From: Hyalella azteca
Taxonomy: Eukaryota; Arthropoda; Malacostraca; Amphipoda; Hyalellidae
Direction: 5' to 3'
Assembly: GCF_000764305.2 (NCBI RefSeq)
Contig: NW_025936625.1
Coordinates: 124,001 to 188,000 of the forward strand
DNA length: 64,000 bases
The translations under genes and the position numbers were made by a program. The stretch's first letter is position 1, and every line of letters starts with the position of its first letter. The notes below the pieces were generated by a model that saw nothing but the letters and a program-made list of their open reading frames with translations, made no database searches and was not told the DNA's origin. Positions 1-11,955 of the stretch are shown here, in pieces.

Positions 1-1989
1 TTAACTAATCAGAGAAACTTAATTTGATGCAACAAGCAAAGAAAGTAGTATAAATCACGAATATTGCACGGTAATGATACTTAGTTCAACTTGAGTCTAT
101 CCTGTATATTTGGATTGTTTATCTTCATGGGATCTCATGGTTTTCAAATTTGTCATCAATTCATAACATTCAAAATAGATACAGTTATTTTGATCCTCTT
201 TGGCCAGGCTCGAGTCTGTCTTTTGCAAAGCGTTTGTTAGTAGGCTGGCATGCATGATTTCATGAACTTGCTCTTTGTCATACCTTGCAATTGCTGTCTT
301 TATTTCTGCGTATGAAAGTCTCGCTTATTTTCTACTGTGATAAAATACCCTACTAAGTAGTGAATAAATACAATTACACGTTAATTATTTACGTTTTCTG
401 TGATTAAGAATATAATGTTTCTTGCATTCCAGTTTTATTTATTTTTCTCGCGAAGTTCATCGAGGATGCTTATATCTAACTTTCTGTATATGATCACTAT
501 TTTCTACTTGGTACTTAACAATAACTTTCTCCCCCACCCAAGCATTATTAAATTATTTTACGGTTGCCAGGGACACAAAGTGGTCCTGGAATACAATCTG
601 TGATCGATGTATTTTGACTGTTACTCCAATGACAGTTATTTTCCATGAAGGTAATTTCACAAGACGTCACAGGTTAATGCTACTAAATGCTTTGTAAAGA
701 ATGGTACTAAATGCTATAGTAAAGAAATTACATTGCTCCGCAAATCTTTGGGCATTAAACTTTGAAAATTATTTTGGTTTATGCCGGCTTTTCAACCAAT
801 CCCCACTTGTTATTTCACTTGACATAAATCCAATCCCAAAAAACCTTGACAAGACATTGCAGGTGATGTGGTGTATCTTGGAGCTACAGAACCCTCGGCG
901 GCTGTGCTAGGTTTTGCCAAAACAGTTTTACACAAAATATTGACTAGGCATTGGACGTTGAAGTATCAAACAGGAATACAAGGAACCGATGGCTATTGAG
1001 CGATAAAGCAAACCCAGTATCGGAAAATCAGTTCCAGCTGAGCAGATGACGTAACTAAGCTAGAGCAAAGCCCTATTGCTTCACCGGCAGAATATCCTTC
1101 AACAAAACTTCAAAGATTTAGAACATCTCCAGAATACACGCTATTATCAATTTTGAACAAAGAAAAATACCCAATAAAGTGGGGAAAAAGGAAAAGTAAA
1201 ACCGGCTGGTTCAGGCAAACAAAAATTTGAAAAAATTAAAAAAAACAAGAAGAAACTTTTTTGTCGAAAACCACAAAAAAAACCAGAAAAGAAACACACA
1301 GAAAAACAAAAAAAGACGCAAAACCCCCACATGTTATATGAATGGCTTTAATCAATACTTAATAAAAATTTGTGAACTGATGCGGATTTATGCTAAAACA
1401 TTTCAAGGGAATGTAGCTTTTTATTAAGATTGTAATCTTTGCCAATTCGGTTTTTCTAAGTTTTCCTTAATGATAATCTCGAATCTTTGTCAATCCTTGC
1501 CAAGCCCTACTTGCTGTAACGACAGTTTCAATGCCATTATATTTTAAAGACATTGTTACAGAATTTCTATTACTTTTCTTCTCGCAACCGAGTCACGTAT
1601 GGTTTATATTCGGACACATATCGCACCGACTTCGAAACTGCTGGCACTTCAGTGAATCTGTCACACTGTGACCACTATAAAAGTAACTCTCAATACCTGG
1701 AGTCATTCAACACATAACTGAAGTCAGTTTGAGCTTTGTTTATGTCACACTGAAGCACTACCTTCGACGCCTCTCATTCATTATCATAAGCACTGGCACA
1801 TCATAAAAATGAACTATATTTCTGCATGCTTGAGCTTTTGGCTAGCTCCTCTTATCTCAACCTCACTATCATTGCTCTGCAATGGCTCTTTAATGCGCCA
1901 CAACGGCTTTTTGCTCTACCCCTTTTGTTAAATCAATAAACCTAAGTCGACGCTATTGGTAAAATCTCTAATCTCACCTTCGTTAATTT
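1..1989. other. Intron or flanking sequence without recognisable gene
   Basis: On the minus strand this lies downstream of the third L1 exon and is probably intron. I find no open segment with receptor-like sequence on either strand. Positions 1230-1330 are A-rich. Short open frames here have low-complexity composition. Confidence 0.6.
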
Positions 1990-2153
1990 CAGACACCATA
2001 GTTACAATACCCGCATCAGATCGTCGTTATAGTTTGAAATGCTATAACTTACCTGCACATCGTCGAAGCTGGCACCGGCGCGCGTGATGTTATCCCACGC
2101 GTGCGCGGTGGGGCAGAGGTTCTTGTTGGAAGCCACGAGCACTCCGAGGCGTT
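1990..2153 (-). pseudogene. Partial duplicate of the third L1 exon with its donor and downstream intron
   Basis: Positions 1990-2153 repeat 2190-2353 at a ~200-bp offset, covering about 60 bp of downstream intron, the donor (GATGTGCAG|GTAAG) and the last ~103 nt of the exon. In the exon part I see four codon differences: three synonymous (GTA/GTG, GAC/GAT, CTT/CTC) and one conservative (Leu to Val). The copy stops at the Arg-Leu-Gly codons: upstream of its CGC codon there is an in-frame TAA and no acceptor, so it cannot be a full alternative exon as it stands. It is either a young dead fragment or part of an exon whose other half was lost. The intact donor could still compete in splicing. Confidence 0.8.
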
Positions 2154-2248
2154 ACAATAATGTATAGTGTTTTTAAGACACCCACGGCAGACACCATAGT
2201 TACAATAACCCTATCAGATCGTAGTAATAGTTTGAAATGCTATCTTAC

Positions 2249-2438
2249 CTGTACATCGTCGAAGCTGGCACCGGCGCGCGTGATGTTGTCCCACGCGTGC
2301 GCGGTGGGGCAAAGGTTCTTGTTGGAAGCCACGAGCAGCCCGAGGCGGTCGACGGACACGAGGCTGGGCAGCCGTACGTCCAGCAGGTCTGGGTTCATGA
2401 AGAGCACCAGCGCGTAGTTCAGACACGCCTTGTCGCCT
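2249..2438 (-). CDS. InR: Insulin-like receptor exon: end of receptor L1 domain
   Basis: This 190-nt exon has its acceptor at TTATGGGCAG (AG at 2440-2439) and donor GTACAG|GTAAGATAG (GT at 2248-2247). It begins with the third base of an Arg codon and ends in phase 0. The 63 full codons start GDKACLNYALVLF, matching the RG...NYALVIF strand of insulin receptors, then run through LPSLVSV and NKNLCPTAHAWDNI, matching the LGLYNLMNI and NNELC...IDW features that close the L1 domain. An NIT sequon is present. GC content is far above the flanking intron. No stop interrupts the frame. The next expected exon (cysteine-rich region) is not found in positions 1-2248 and should lie outside the window. The donor half of this exon is duplicated just downstream (1990-2153). 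Confidence 0.87.
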
Positions 2439-5400
2439 CTGCCCATAAGTCGGAAGTGCGAAGATGATTAGTTGCATTGGAATGATTATACTTGTATAGT
2501 TAGTTAGATATTTCGATATTTTTTAAAGATGGTGCCTAGAAAATGTTACTGATGTTTTGAATTCATTGATGCATGAAATTTAAAATTAATTTAATTATGA
2601 TTAAATTGATCACTCGACCCTACTAATTTATACAATTATGAACATCAATCCATAAATTCAAATTGTAATGCAATGTTCCTAATCATATTATTTTCGTTTT
2701 ATCACATAATATTACAAGAATTAGGGTTTGAAAGAGAAACTGATTTTATTCAGTAAGATTGTTAACAGATAAACTATTATTATTTAAATACAATGTCTCA
2801 ATATATGAGTAATATAATTACAAGCACTTTTTAGTGAAGAATTTAATACATCACAGTAAAAATGTGCATCAGAAATCAAGACGAAAAGTTCTGGTGTGAT
2901 TTTTGCGATTTTTTCCCCTGTGCTAGATCATAGGCAAGCAACCGTCCGATTAAACTATACGTCGCACAAGAGTCTATCTTATGGAAAACTTAATCGCTTT
3001 AAGCTAATAATTGGGACCAAAAAATTTAACGTTTTTTCGTCAATAATAAAATAATCGTTTCTCAAATACACTAACTTCCTTGGTTCCTTTAAAAATGTGA
3101 GAAATATTTAATCAATTAAATGTCGAATCCAGAAATAGTTTGACAAGGTGAACAAAAAGAAGCACACAGCGATTCGATACTTTACACTCCCCAGAAATTT
3201 GCGTGAGAATCTTACGTGAATTTCAAGACCAACACTCAATAATATTAGTATAAAATTACACGTAAAGGTCCTCCCCTTGCCACCTGCGCTGAACAAGACC
3301 ACTTATAACAACAAACTATAGCCAGCAGAGCTGAGCGTGCTGGTACAGCAGCGATCTGTGTTCTTTACATTGCACCTTGGTGAGTGTCTTTATAGGCGCG
3401 ACTTGAGCTCGTCGCGTGAACGACCCATGTACAACCCCCGCGACATTAAAGGATGCAAGGCCTTCTTTTGTAGCACTTGAATTGCTCTGCAGAGCACACG
3501 TTTCCTCCTATTATTCCATGGGAGGTCATCCTCGATGTATTTTAACTCGTTTTATTGACGGGAGTGAGGAGACTGAGTGGGGAAAGAACAACGGTTCCGA
3601 AAGGCAAAATCCCCATAAAAATCGAACTGGAATGGTAATACGGAAATTGTTTGGAGGAAATAAAATAAATGTTAGTCGTGTGAGCATTGGTCTCATGTTA
3701 AAGAAAGATCTGTATTAAATTGACATAATCATATATGGATCCCCAGCACGGATGTGTAACGAAACGAATTTCCTGTATAACAAACAAATGTACTGACAAT
3801 TTAATGGAAAATTACCAAGAATTCAAAGTGACTTTTTCCGGACTTCCTCAACTCTAATTAGACTTTTTGTTGACTGAGTTTGAGTGCTTCTTCAAATACA
3901 GAATCGTTTGAAGCGTCCATTTTATGGGTGGATGAGCATTTAAAATGTAGCGTTGGCAAAAAAAACATTGATATGCAAACAGTCTATTGACTCTGAAATT
4001 CTTTGGACTGGTCGACACACCGACAGGAAAATATTCTCGGCAAAAGCCTAATTTCATCCGACAAGTTAACGTATCTACACTACCGCTTCAACTATGAAAA
4101 AATAAGCAGTTTTACCAAAAGAAGACCTTATAATTAAAATTAGAGTGACTTTGTAATAATTTGTTAATACAAATAAAATTAAATCAAGCTCTTATCGCTT
4201 TTGTGTAAAGATTTGTGCTAAAACTTGAGTTACATTGAGTGGTTTCGGCATCAGCTGATTTAGTATATTTCAGTGCTCAGCATTCGAGCTGGGTCCAGGC
4301 GCTACAATGAGAATTTCTCTCGTGTTATCAAATTAACATAGATTACATTATTAACTCAATCGGAAATCCTTGAATTCCTCTCGCATACAGCTTGCTTTCT
4401 TGTTCATTAATCTGAACACAATCAAGAGTAACAATTAAAATTAAGTGGTGACGCAATTCGACGGCTCGTTCAAACAAACATAATTGCACGTACGTCGCTG
4501 AATTTGCTGCTAGAAACGAAGTAACAAGTCCTTCGCATGAACTAATTAATCAAAGACAGGTATCATTCAATTTATGTGACCTTACATGAACTATATAAAC
4601 CACATATAAATTTCTATTATTGTTCATACTCCAAAAATTGAGTGACGAACAGTTTTTAGCATGTTCGATATCTAGCTTTACTTCACACCGATTGCTTTAC
4701 TTCACACCGATTGCTTTACTTCACGCAGCAATATCCCGAACCAATATCCCCAAAGCGGCATAAGATACAGGGATATTAGCGCTCTGACTCAGTTAGTTGG
4801 CCAAGTGCATTCCTTGAACGTGTTTTAATACGCATATTTTTTTAATCCAATGAGTTGGCAACTCTCGGCTGTGGATCTATTCTTATCAATGTAAATATTA
4901 ATCCTAAGTTAGGAATGTCACATTAATATAGTATTCCTCCTGTATTCTACCCTGTAGTGAAGCAATTTATTCTAAGAATTTTACGCTGAAATTAAACACC
5001 TTTCTTATTGTATTATACAATGCTTGAAATTTGTTTCAGGAATTTGAATTACTTGCTAATGTTTACGCAAGGCTTATACTCTGACTGTTGAATCATTATG
5101 AAGCAGAAAACTTTTTATCGTGAATTGAACATTATGTGTAAGATTGATCTTGTGTCAAATTATCTTGCCAAAATATCTTCATTGAAAGAAACATGGGACG
5201 AAAACACTGAAGTGAAGAGGGCGTAATATGTGAGTGATCAAAATAACAAGCATTTCAGTGGCTAAAAAATCAGTTGGTTCTCCTTCAACGTGCAGTACCA
5301 AATGAAGGCATAATTGTATCTTGATCATTGTTGTGATCACTGAGTCAAGTGCATAGAGTTTATACAAAAACTCTTGCAAAATTTATTCTAATATATGACA

Positions 5401-7743
5401 GGTAAGAATTTTAGAACCATGCACGGTTGAAGCATCTAAAAAATATGACAACATTCCTGGATTGTAAAGGGGAGCAAAAGGAGACACTGATTCCATTGTA
5501 TTATCTTCAAACAATAATTAATCAGCAGTAGGCACATATGGGATAGAGGCCTTTCTGACCATAATGTTCCAATAATTCGATGCCCATCCTAAGACGACTC
5601 CATTAGCTATGCTGACTCCACTAGATGCACCAAAGCTTGATTAACACGGAAGGTAAGCACCACACAAAGTCTAAGTTATTTAAAAAATTTATCAATCCAA
5701 TCATAGCTGTAATCCGTGCAACATGTAGTCATTTATTATTGATTCTATGTCATAGAAGTCACAGAAAATTTCTTATATCAAGTATCTTTGCATTCCCATC
5801 ACTAAGCTTAAATTTCTTTTTACAAAATTTTTTATGACCACCCAAGATTCTGAGTCAAGATAAAGTGTTCATGATCTTGTTCACAATAATGGTTGTCTGA
5901 AAATTTGAGGATAACAGTTGCGATTGTGCGAGTATATACGAGAACTTTCCTTCCTAGTTTACCTGTAGCAGATGGCGTTGTATTATAATGAATGTCACTG
6001 CAGGCACATAATTCACTTTAAATTTTCTCCATGGTTCAAATACATTTTTTTTCTTTATGTCAGTATGACCCATTGCATTTAATTAAAATTAAATAGTAGG
6101 TTAGCATGACTCATAAAATGGGCAAGTGTGTCAAAAGGGCATCGTATTTTGGACGGCGGTTGACTCACCAAAGTGAGTCATCCGAACCCACTTATTTCTC
6201 TCAGTGTGCTAATAGAACGTAGAACGAACTGCAGCTAATCCTTTGATCTCGCACCTGCCTTGACCACTCACTCTCAACCAGCCAACAACAAGACGGCACA
6301 AAAACTTGGAATTTGCCTTAACTTTTGCGCCTCAATCGAGTTTTCTCGCTGCCAATAACGCGTTGCCTTCGAAGTTATAAATCGCTCAGATAAACACCCG
6401 GCAAAAACAAGACAGAGTCTTTACGCCCATAACTTAATCAGCTAATTTTACTTAGAGTTTCAGTGGGTGAAGAAAGTAGTACAAATGAGAGCAACGTGAT
6501 ATCTTCATTAAGAGAGGAGCAGCTTGCCGAGAAAATCAAATTACTGAGGAGACTATGAAGTTCTTGCGCTCACTGCGAGGGTTGTTAAAATCATCAATCA
6601 AATAAGTAGAGAAAATATGAGGAGCTCGACTACAACAGGAATAATAAGGCTCAAAGCGACCTTCTATTAATTGAATTGAAATGCCTGAGAAACGATGCAG
6701 TATTGTCAAGGCTTTAACATTTAGTCCAGGATTTAATCCCATCATTATTTTCTGTGACCGATTTATTTACAAACTTAGCATTTGTTTTTGCCAAACCCAC
6801 AAGGATTTTCATCGTTTAGATTTAAATTAATATAAATTGAGAATTAATAAGTATATTAAGTTTCAGTTTCATTCTATATTAACGAACCCTCAACAACGAT
6901 ACTAGAGTGACAAATTAAAATATTTCGCGAAACAGCATGAGCAAAATACATGTATACTAGTTTCCGATACAAGTAATTTCAAAGCTGACGAAGAGTCAAT
7001 AAAATGGACGATTAAACTTCCATGACGAAATAAATGCCCTAATAAATTTGCAGCCAAGGGCAGTTCTAAAGAAGCAGTTAGGCCTTTTTTCGTTCGGCAA
7101 AGTACAGGCAACAACTTCATCTCAACGCCAGATTTATCATTTGGATCGCGCGCTGGTAATGACCGTGGCGTGCATTGGCGAACCGATTATGAGGTCATCA
7201 CGACGTAATTTAAACACGAAGCATAAGTTATCGCTGGCAGATATTGTGTCATAAAATGACCTTATTAGTTCTAATTACCTTCACAAATACTACCAAACTT
7301 GCACAAAACAAACTCGGGGCAGCATCTCTACTATAAAGTATGTTTTCATTGACTGCTGGGACAGTAGAAATTGTCGCCAATAATCAGCGTCATGGCGCTA
7401 TCGAAAACATCCTCCATCACTGTAAGCACGCAATGAACACGGCAGTAATAAGAAGTCAGGGAAACACCTGCATTTAAGACACAATCTATAACGAGAAAAG
7501 TAACTTCGACAAGTGGTTCTAATTATTGTACTTGATGAAAATTAATTTTATTTCAATGGTAAAAACCATCTCAACCGACAGTTGCTTTTTTTTATGAAAT
7601 ATGTCAAATTGTGACATATTTGAAAATGCAAATGAGCATTTTCAGCAAGAAATTTCTCACTCAGATACTGTAAATAATTTTCCCTGAATTATTCGATTAT
7701 GCTAATTTATTAGCCAATTTTGTTACCCATTGATGTTGCCAAA
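2439..7743 (-). other. Intron between the second and third L1 exons
   Basis: The junctions define an intron of 5,550 bp (2439-7988). Apart from the donor array at its 5' end and a 19-bp direct repeat (TTTACTTCACACCGATTGC, about 2.6 copies at 4676-4728), I see only AT-rich sequence and short open frames with no recognisable similarity. Confidence 0.65.
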
Positions 7744-8033
7744 GATGTCATACTAACCTGATGACGGTTCGGGAAGAGGGTTGCCAGGGTTGCCAGGGAT
7801 GTCATACTAACCTGATGACGGCGAAGCTCGGGATGAGGGTTGCCAGGGTTGCCAGGGTTGCCATACTAACCTGATGACGGTGAGGTTCGGGAAGAGGGTT
7901 GCCAGGGTTGCCAGGGATGTCATACTAACCTGATGACGGTGAGGCCCGGGAAGAGGGTTGCCAGGGATGTCAGGGATGTCACACTAACCTGATGACGGTG
8001 AGGTTCGGGAAGAGGGTTGCCAGGGATGTCAAG
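7744..8033 (-). repeat. Five-copy tandem array of an exon end plus 5' splice site
   Basis: Five units spaced 59, 59, 59 and 54 bp apart each contain, on the minus strand, the end of the exon at 7989-8101 (CTCTTCCCGAACCTCACC and close variants) followed by the same CATCAG|GTTAGT donor. The exon-end/donor boundaries fall at 7989, 7930, 7871, 7812 and 7758. The copy at 7989 is contiguous with the open exon; the others lie inside the intron. Short sub-repeats (TTGCCAGGG on the plus strand) vary in number between units. The spacing is not a multiple of three, and reading past the first donor meets TGA within four codons (AGG TTA GTG TGA). Every unit keeps the donor bases. Confidence 0.9.
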
Positions 8034-8101
8034 TTGCGCACCATTGCTACGAGCAGGAACTCGCTGACCTCCACAAGACAGGGCAAACTCAAGCATTTTG
8101 G
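7989..8101 (-). CDS. InR: Insulin-like receptor exon: middle of receptor L1 domain
   Basis: This 113-nt exon follows a good pyrimidine tract and acceptor (GAACTACAG, AG at 8103-8102) and ends at CATCAG|GTTAGT (GT at 7988-7987). It starts in phase 0 and ends two bases into a codon. It encodes 37 residues: LSLPCLVEVSEFLLVAMV aligns without gaps to the LSFPKLIMITDYLLLFRV strand of insulin receptors, and NLTSLATLFPNLTVIR to the LFPNLTVIRG turn that is a hallmark of the L1 domain. Two N-glycosylation sequons (NLT) are present. The split codon AG|A gives Arg and joins to the next exon at 2438 as IRGDK. The loop between this exon and the previous one is about five residues shorter than in human INSR. 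Its donor end is the first of five tandem copies (7744-8033). Confidence 0.87.
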
Positions 8102-9238
8102 CTGTAGTTCAAGAAATTCAGGAATCAGAATTATCAAATTAACTGCTTATTGTCATTATTTTTTAATAATAATATGACTTAGAATTACGTACCCAATTTA
8201 GTTCAAGCTTTTTCATTTCTTTTAAACTTATTCACTAATCATTGTCAAAGATTTATTGCACCAACAATCCACTGATTAGGTAGAAAAATAATAATAATTT
8301 TTTTTATTACTCATGAATAAATATTGTTCAAACTTTGCTTTTATACTGTTACAGTTGCTAAATTCAGCCAATGTCAATATACTGTAAGCACCTCGGCAAA
8401 AAATTATCACTATACCCAAATTTCTTCATATCAAATTTCAAGACTTCATTTTGCTTCCTGCACGAAACAATTTGTAAAATGATTGGCAATGAGAAAAATA
8501 GATGTTTTTTGAATTCAAATTTCTAAAGAACATTAGTGAAATTATTGAGGTTCAATTTATTCTCTTCAGTGCTGCTGACGTAGCCTATTAACTAAACTAA
8601 TATAACGAATACTTAATAGATAATTTATATTCTTTTCATTAGTAATAAACTGATTTCAATTCATTCATAAAATTCCTCAGGAATTTAAAAGTAAAGAAAA
8701 TAGCCAAAAAATTCACAATCAAACAAATGTTTGATTTTGAATTTTAGGCTACTAATTGTTTATACCTGTGTTCTAGGTTTTGAACTGCATGACGATGGAG
8801 CTGGACTCCGAAACGTTTTCTCTTAAAAGAAATGGCGAACTTTTTGGCTATTTTCTTTACTTAAAATTCCTGGTGAATTTGCGACTTAAGCAGCCAAGTG
8901 ATCTTAATATTCATAAAATTTCAAAACATTCTCTCAAAAAAGACAATATTATTGCATGGGTTAATGAATTTTTTAACTGCTCAAAAAGATTTCGGTCTTA
9001 GATATTTTCGCGGTAATTTTTTGTATTACAAGTTACTGACCAGTAAATAAGATTAATCATAGAACTTGCGTGCATCTTCCACTATGAAATTTTTGTTATA
9101 TAATCAAAATCTTGAACCTGTCACTGCATCCTAATCTAAGTTTACAATCGAATCTTTCAAGTTCAATATGAGTTGTAAAGTTATCTTGCAGCCTAGTATC
9201 ACCTGTAACTTTATTGACAAGTATATTGGTTTTCTTAC
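8102..9238 (-). other. Intron between the first and second L1 exons
   Basis: This 1,137-bp AT-rich intron has consensus GT and AG ends and phase 0. No repeats or conserved segments are evident in it. Confidence 0.75.
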
Positions 9239-9345
9239 TAGAGAAATAAGGGTGAGGTTGAGGTGGCCTTGGATAGTCGTACACCGAGCAAGCTTGCGAA
9301 GCGCATCCTCAGTGTTCAAGTTGTTCACTGACATGCTCGGGCAAA
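9239..9345 (-). CDS. InR: Insulin-like receptor exon: start of receptor L1 domain
   Basis: This 107-nt exon has an acceptor TGTTGTTCCCCCAG (AG at 9347-9346) and a donor CTA|GTAAGAA (GT at 9238-9237). It starts with the last two bases of a codon and ends in phase 0. The 35 codons begin CPSMSVNNLN and contain RCTTIQGHLNLTLIS, which line up with the CPGMDIRNN...NCSVIEGHL segment of insulin receptor L1 domains. The two cysteines are 20 residues apart, close to the spacing of the first L1 disulphide in the family. In the protein this would be the first beta-helix turns of the extracellular hormone-binding L1 domain. Its acceptor is the most 3' unit of a 12-copy tandem array (9341-10033). EGF-receptor L1 domains were considered, but the CP.M start and the next exons fit insulin receptors better. 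I see no frameshift or stop. Confidence 0.85.
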
Positions 9346-10033
9346 CTGGGGGAACAACAGTTATACATGATTAGTTAATTATAATATGTACCACGTTCCG
9401 AGAAAACTGGGAGGAAAACAGTTATGCATGATTAGATAATTATAATATGTACCACGTTCCGAGCAAACTGGGGGAACAACAGTTAAGCATGATCAGATAA
9501 TTATAATACGTAACACGTTCGGAGCAAACTGTGGGATGATGAGTTATACATGATCAGATAATTATAATATACCACGTTCGGAGAAAACTGGGAACAACAG
9601 TTATGCATTATTAGATAATTATAATATGTACTACGTTCCGAGAAAACTGGGAGGAAAACAGTTATGCGTGATCATATAATTATAATATGTACCACGTTCC
9701 GAGAAAACTAGGAGGAAAATAGTTATGCATTATTAGATAATTATAACACGTGCCACGTTGCGAGAAAAGTGGGAGGAAAATAGTTATGCATGATCAGACA
9801 ATTATAACATGTATCACGTTCGAAGAAAAGTGGGAGGATAAGTTATGCATGATCAGATAATTATAAGATGTACCACGTTCCGAGAAAACTGGGGGAACAA
9901 CAGTTATGCATGATCAGATAATTATAATATGTACCACGTTCGGAGAAAAGTGGGAACAACAGTTATACATGATTAATAATTGTAATATGTACCACGTTCG
10001 GAGAAAAGTGGGAGGATAAGTTATGCATGATCA
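9341..10033 (-). repeat. Twelve-copy tandem array of a 3' splice site
   Basis: Units of about 60-61 bp run upstream (minus sense) from the acceptor of the exon at 9239-9345. Each unit contains a CTAAT/CTGAT branch-point-like motif, a short pyrimidine tract (TGTTTTCCTCCC and variants) and bases similar to the exon start (TTTGCCCG in the exon, TTTTCTCGG or TTTGCTCGG in the units). The acceptor AG is kept in copies 1-7 and 10, counting from the exon, and reads AC in copies 8, 9, 11 and 12 (AAAGTGGG on the plus strand). The real acceptor is copy 1. If copy 2 were used, 61 nt would be added and TAA would appear in frame. Confidence 0.9.
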
Positions 10034-11866
10034 CTTCATAGTAGCAGATACCGCACGTAGAGCAAAAACCTTTTGGAAGGAATGACTTCATATATTCTAT
10101 ACAAGGAAAGAATTCTGTTAAAAATGAAATACAATCGTTAGCATAGGTCAAAATATTCATGGTACGAAAGCCATTTAAAGCTAAGCGCAACTTACAATAT
10201 GAATCGATGGGAAACAACTAGCAGCTGTAATCCTCCCAAACAACTTGTTTAATATGCGCCTAGTATTTTAGATTTTTAAATTGATGCACAAGAACTAAAG
10301 ATGCCAGGCGCTACAAGGAGAAATATTTTTTTTATACAAAATAAGAATAAATTAACCACATTGCACAGTTATTACCGAATCGTAGAGCTAACACGTACCC
10401 CTGTAGGTGTTCAATGCAAGATGAGGTAAGATGAATATAATTCTGATGAAATACCGCAGAAAAAGGGCTTTTCCACGTTGCAAGCTTAAACTATTCGCTA
10501 GTTTTCCAGGTATAAGAGTCAGTACACTTTTTGAAATAAACAAGGGGCGATTCGAGGAGATGAGAGGTCACAGGTGCGTTAAAAATTCCATATAATAATA
10601 ATACCCTCTTAAGAGTATCATGAATTTCGTAGCATTTTGGGGGGAGGATAAAGAGGACAGTACAGTCCTTGCGCGGGGTAATAGAGGATAAGAGCCCCCA
10701 TAAAGGTTCTTGGAAGCAAAGTATTAGAGAAGGCCGGAGCACAGCACAGGAATCGCGAAGGCTAAGGTTGCAACAGAATACCGATATTCCAAGGCACCAG
10801 GCGCGCGCTGAGATGTAGTTCACTTCAGTGCAACGACACATGTTTAGTATTTACACAGAGAATTAATTGAGAGACTATTTCACCGAAATTTCTCAAAGAT
10901 ATTATGGTAATCACAATAAATGTTTAAAGGTTTTATGATAAGGCGAAAAATTTAGTTATCTACTAAATTTAAAAGTTTCAGATAATCTCTATGGATTGGT
11001 AAGCATGTGGAAGGTGTTGTTCCTTGGGATATCAAAATATGTTTGGTGTCGGTCGTTCGAGCATTGGATTATTACTAAAAATTTGATTATAATTGCGATT
11101 GATGGGGCAGAATTACAGCCCAAGTTGGCACCTTGCTCTGCAGTAAATTCATACATAATCGATGTGTGTAATTTTACCAATGAAATACAAATCACATAGA
11201 AACATAAAGAAGTTTTCTTTTGAGCGGCAAATCATTTATAATTTTAGTATTTTCGGATATCAAAGAATGTTTTTGTTTTTCATAGAAGATTAAATGTATC
11301 ACGCCATAGAATTTTCTAAGTTGGATTCGTGATAAAATGGAATATTGAAAAGTCTAAAAGTTTCCTACTTAAATTAAGCTGTTCAGACAAATATTTCAAA
11401 GTGACCTATTTCTATTTATTAAATTTAGCATTTTATCTTGATATAAAGCGATGATAAAGCGTGTATAATTATATATAATATGGTTGTGCCGCTTGGGACA
11501 AGAATGCAAGAATATAAAGTTCCGTTCTGACTGCAGGCGTTTCCCTGTACGGCTCAGGAATATAACGCTCAAAACAACAAGTAAGTCGAGCACAACTGCA
11601 GCAAATATCATGTACGCAAAATAAACAAAGCAAGCTAAAGTTTGGCACCTTAGAGCTACTCTCACGTTGCATTTGAAGCAAGAATCGGAAAGCTCTGTCT
11701 GACTTCACCAATACACACGCACAAAACCTGCAGGTAACGATTTTAAGTGAACGAGACAGCAGTGTGCTGGTTCTGATCTCCATGAATGGACAGTCGTTTT
11801 AAAATTTGTGCAACAAAGGAATCCGTCGCTCAGAGAACAATGGGTAAAACATTGAAAAAACTCATT

Positions 11867-11955
11867 GGGTGGACACCATTTTTTTTGGGAGGACACCATA
11901 CATTATTGGGAGGACGCTGTACATTGGGAGCCATGGGCGGACACTATTTTTTTTT
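11867..11955. repeat. Short imperfect repeat
   Basis: Three to four imperfect copies of a GGGAGGACACCATACATT-like unit, interspersed with T runs. Confidence 0.55.

Noticed and set aside
2214..2477. Other open frames over the third L1 exon on both strands
   Set aside because: They are shadows of the GC-rich receptor exon; only the minus frame ending at the 2249 donor matches a family.
2249..9345. EGF-receptor-family L1 domain instead of insulin receptor
   Set aside because: Both families share receptor L domains, but the CPSM start, IQGHL, LFPNLTVIRG and NYALVLF features and spacing fit insulin receptors better.
9341..10033. CRISPR array
   Set aside because: Whole ~60-bp units repeat without unique spacers, and the context is a eukaryotic intron.
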